A DNA stretch of 64,000 nucleotides from Alkalibacterium putridalgicola (GTDB lineage Bacteria; Bacillota; Bacilli; Lactobacillales; Carnobacteriaceae_A): positions 17,072-81,071 of the forward strand of contig NZ_FOBL01000011.1 of the NCBI RefSeq assembly GCF_900109825.1, read 5' to 3'. The first letter of the stretch is position 1, and each line of letters starts with the position of its first letter. Made by a program: the position numbers and the translations under genes. Positions 63,749 through 64,000 of the stretch are shown here, piece after piece. The notes below the pieces were generated by a model. It was given only the letters and a program-made list of their open reading frames with translations. It ran no database searches and was not told the origin of the DNA.

Positions 63749-63859
63749 CCTTTATCCAGACCTTGAAAGGGGAAGAAAAAAGTGTGCCTTTTTCAACAGC
63801 ATTGACCTTAGTGCCTTTTCACGTTCGTCCAATAAGTTACCGTTCATCATGGAGGAAAG

Positions 63860-64000
63860 GAATGAGTGAACAGCATTGTTCAAGAAAGTGTTCACTCAGG
63901 AGGCCATGAGACGCTCAGTAAGCATTTTTGTGGTCCGCATGTCGCACTCGCAAGCTGAGGCGGAGATGAGTGAACAGTATTGCCCGTGAAAGTGTTCACT
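63860..64000. repeat. 52-bp hairpin repeat array (family F), running off the window
   Basis: GAGTGAACA arms start at 63864 and 63968, 104 bp apart. AGTGTTCACT(C) arms lie at 63887 and 63991, with a worn copy at 63939, so steps are 52 and 52. GAGTGAACA and TGTTCACTC are exact inverse complements, giving a hairpin of 34 nt and an 18-nt spacer. The last unit meets the window end, so the array may continue. Confidence 0.75.

Overview
The window looks like chromosome from a motile, monoderm, low-to-mid GC Firmicute. The gene order follows Bacillus/Lactobacillales blocks: ypiA-ypiB-ypjD-like-cca-dinG-ypmB-asnS-dnaD-nth, and cshB-yqgB-sodA-pbpA-rpmG-rhomboid-glcK-yqgU-rhodanese. Flagellar and chemotaxis genes with sigma-D-like promoters, strong AGGAGG ribosome sites and frequent GTG/TTG starts fit the same picture. 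A motile member of the Carnobacteriaceae (Alkalibacterium/Marinilactibacillus type) is my best guess from content alone; the genus cannot be settled from this sequence. I see no rRNA, tRNA, insertion sequence, prophage or CRISPR array.

Layout. 1-11 kb is a motility and signalling region: the end of a flagellar rod/hook gene, an FtsE-like ATPase with damaged ABC motifs, a papain-like hydrolase, two chemoreceptors, a DUF2254 membrane protein with a large acidic insert, a c-di-GMP phosphodiesterase (EAL) and a diguanylate cyclase (GGDEF). 11-21 kb is a complete type IV pilus locus: three minor pilin-like genes, pilB, pilT, pilC, the major pilin on its own promoter, the prepilin peptidase, and pilM-pilN-pilO. 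The cyclase gene lies 3 bp upstream of the first pilin gene, so c-di-GMP production and pilus assembly are probably co-transcribed. 21-36 kb holds a MATE exporter, then the housekeeping block from the TPR protein to nth, a type Ic-like aspartate aminotransferase and a YtxH protein. 36-53 kb holds rlmA-like, ddl, queG, trmL, a LysM-3D wall protein, divergent argS/argR, a phosphohexomutase, zwf, an aldehyde dehydrogenase, cshB and yqgB. 53-64 kb holds sodA, pbpA, rpmG, a run of small membrane and unknown proteins, a rhomboid protease, glcK, a YqgU-like lipoprotein, a rhodanese-like protein and a 14-TM MFS exporter.

The most unusual signal is non-coding. At least eight intergenic regions (about 21.06, 23.1, 32.0, 35.8, 42.5, 47.1, 53.9 and 63.86 kb) carry tandem arrays with a repeat period of 51-53, mostly exactly 52, bp. 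Each unit carries inverted arms that can form a hairpin of about 31-36 nt, followed by a spacer of about 17-21 nt. The arm sequence is uniform within an array but differs between loci, giving about six families; two families occur at two loci each. Arrays sit 3' of genes, just beyond rho-independent terminators and often a second hairpin. I do not recognise this as a described family. About five helical turns per unit suggests either a phased protein-binding array or a string of RNA hairpins.
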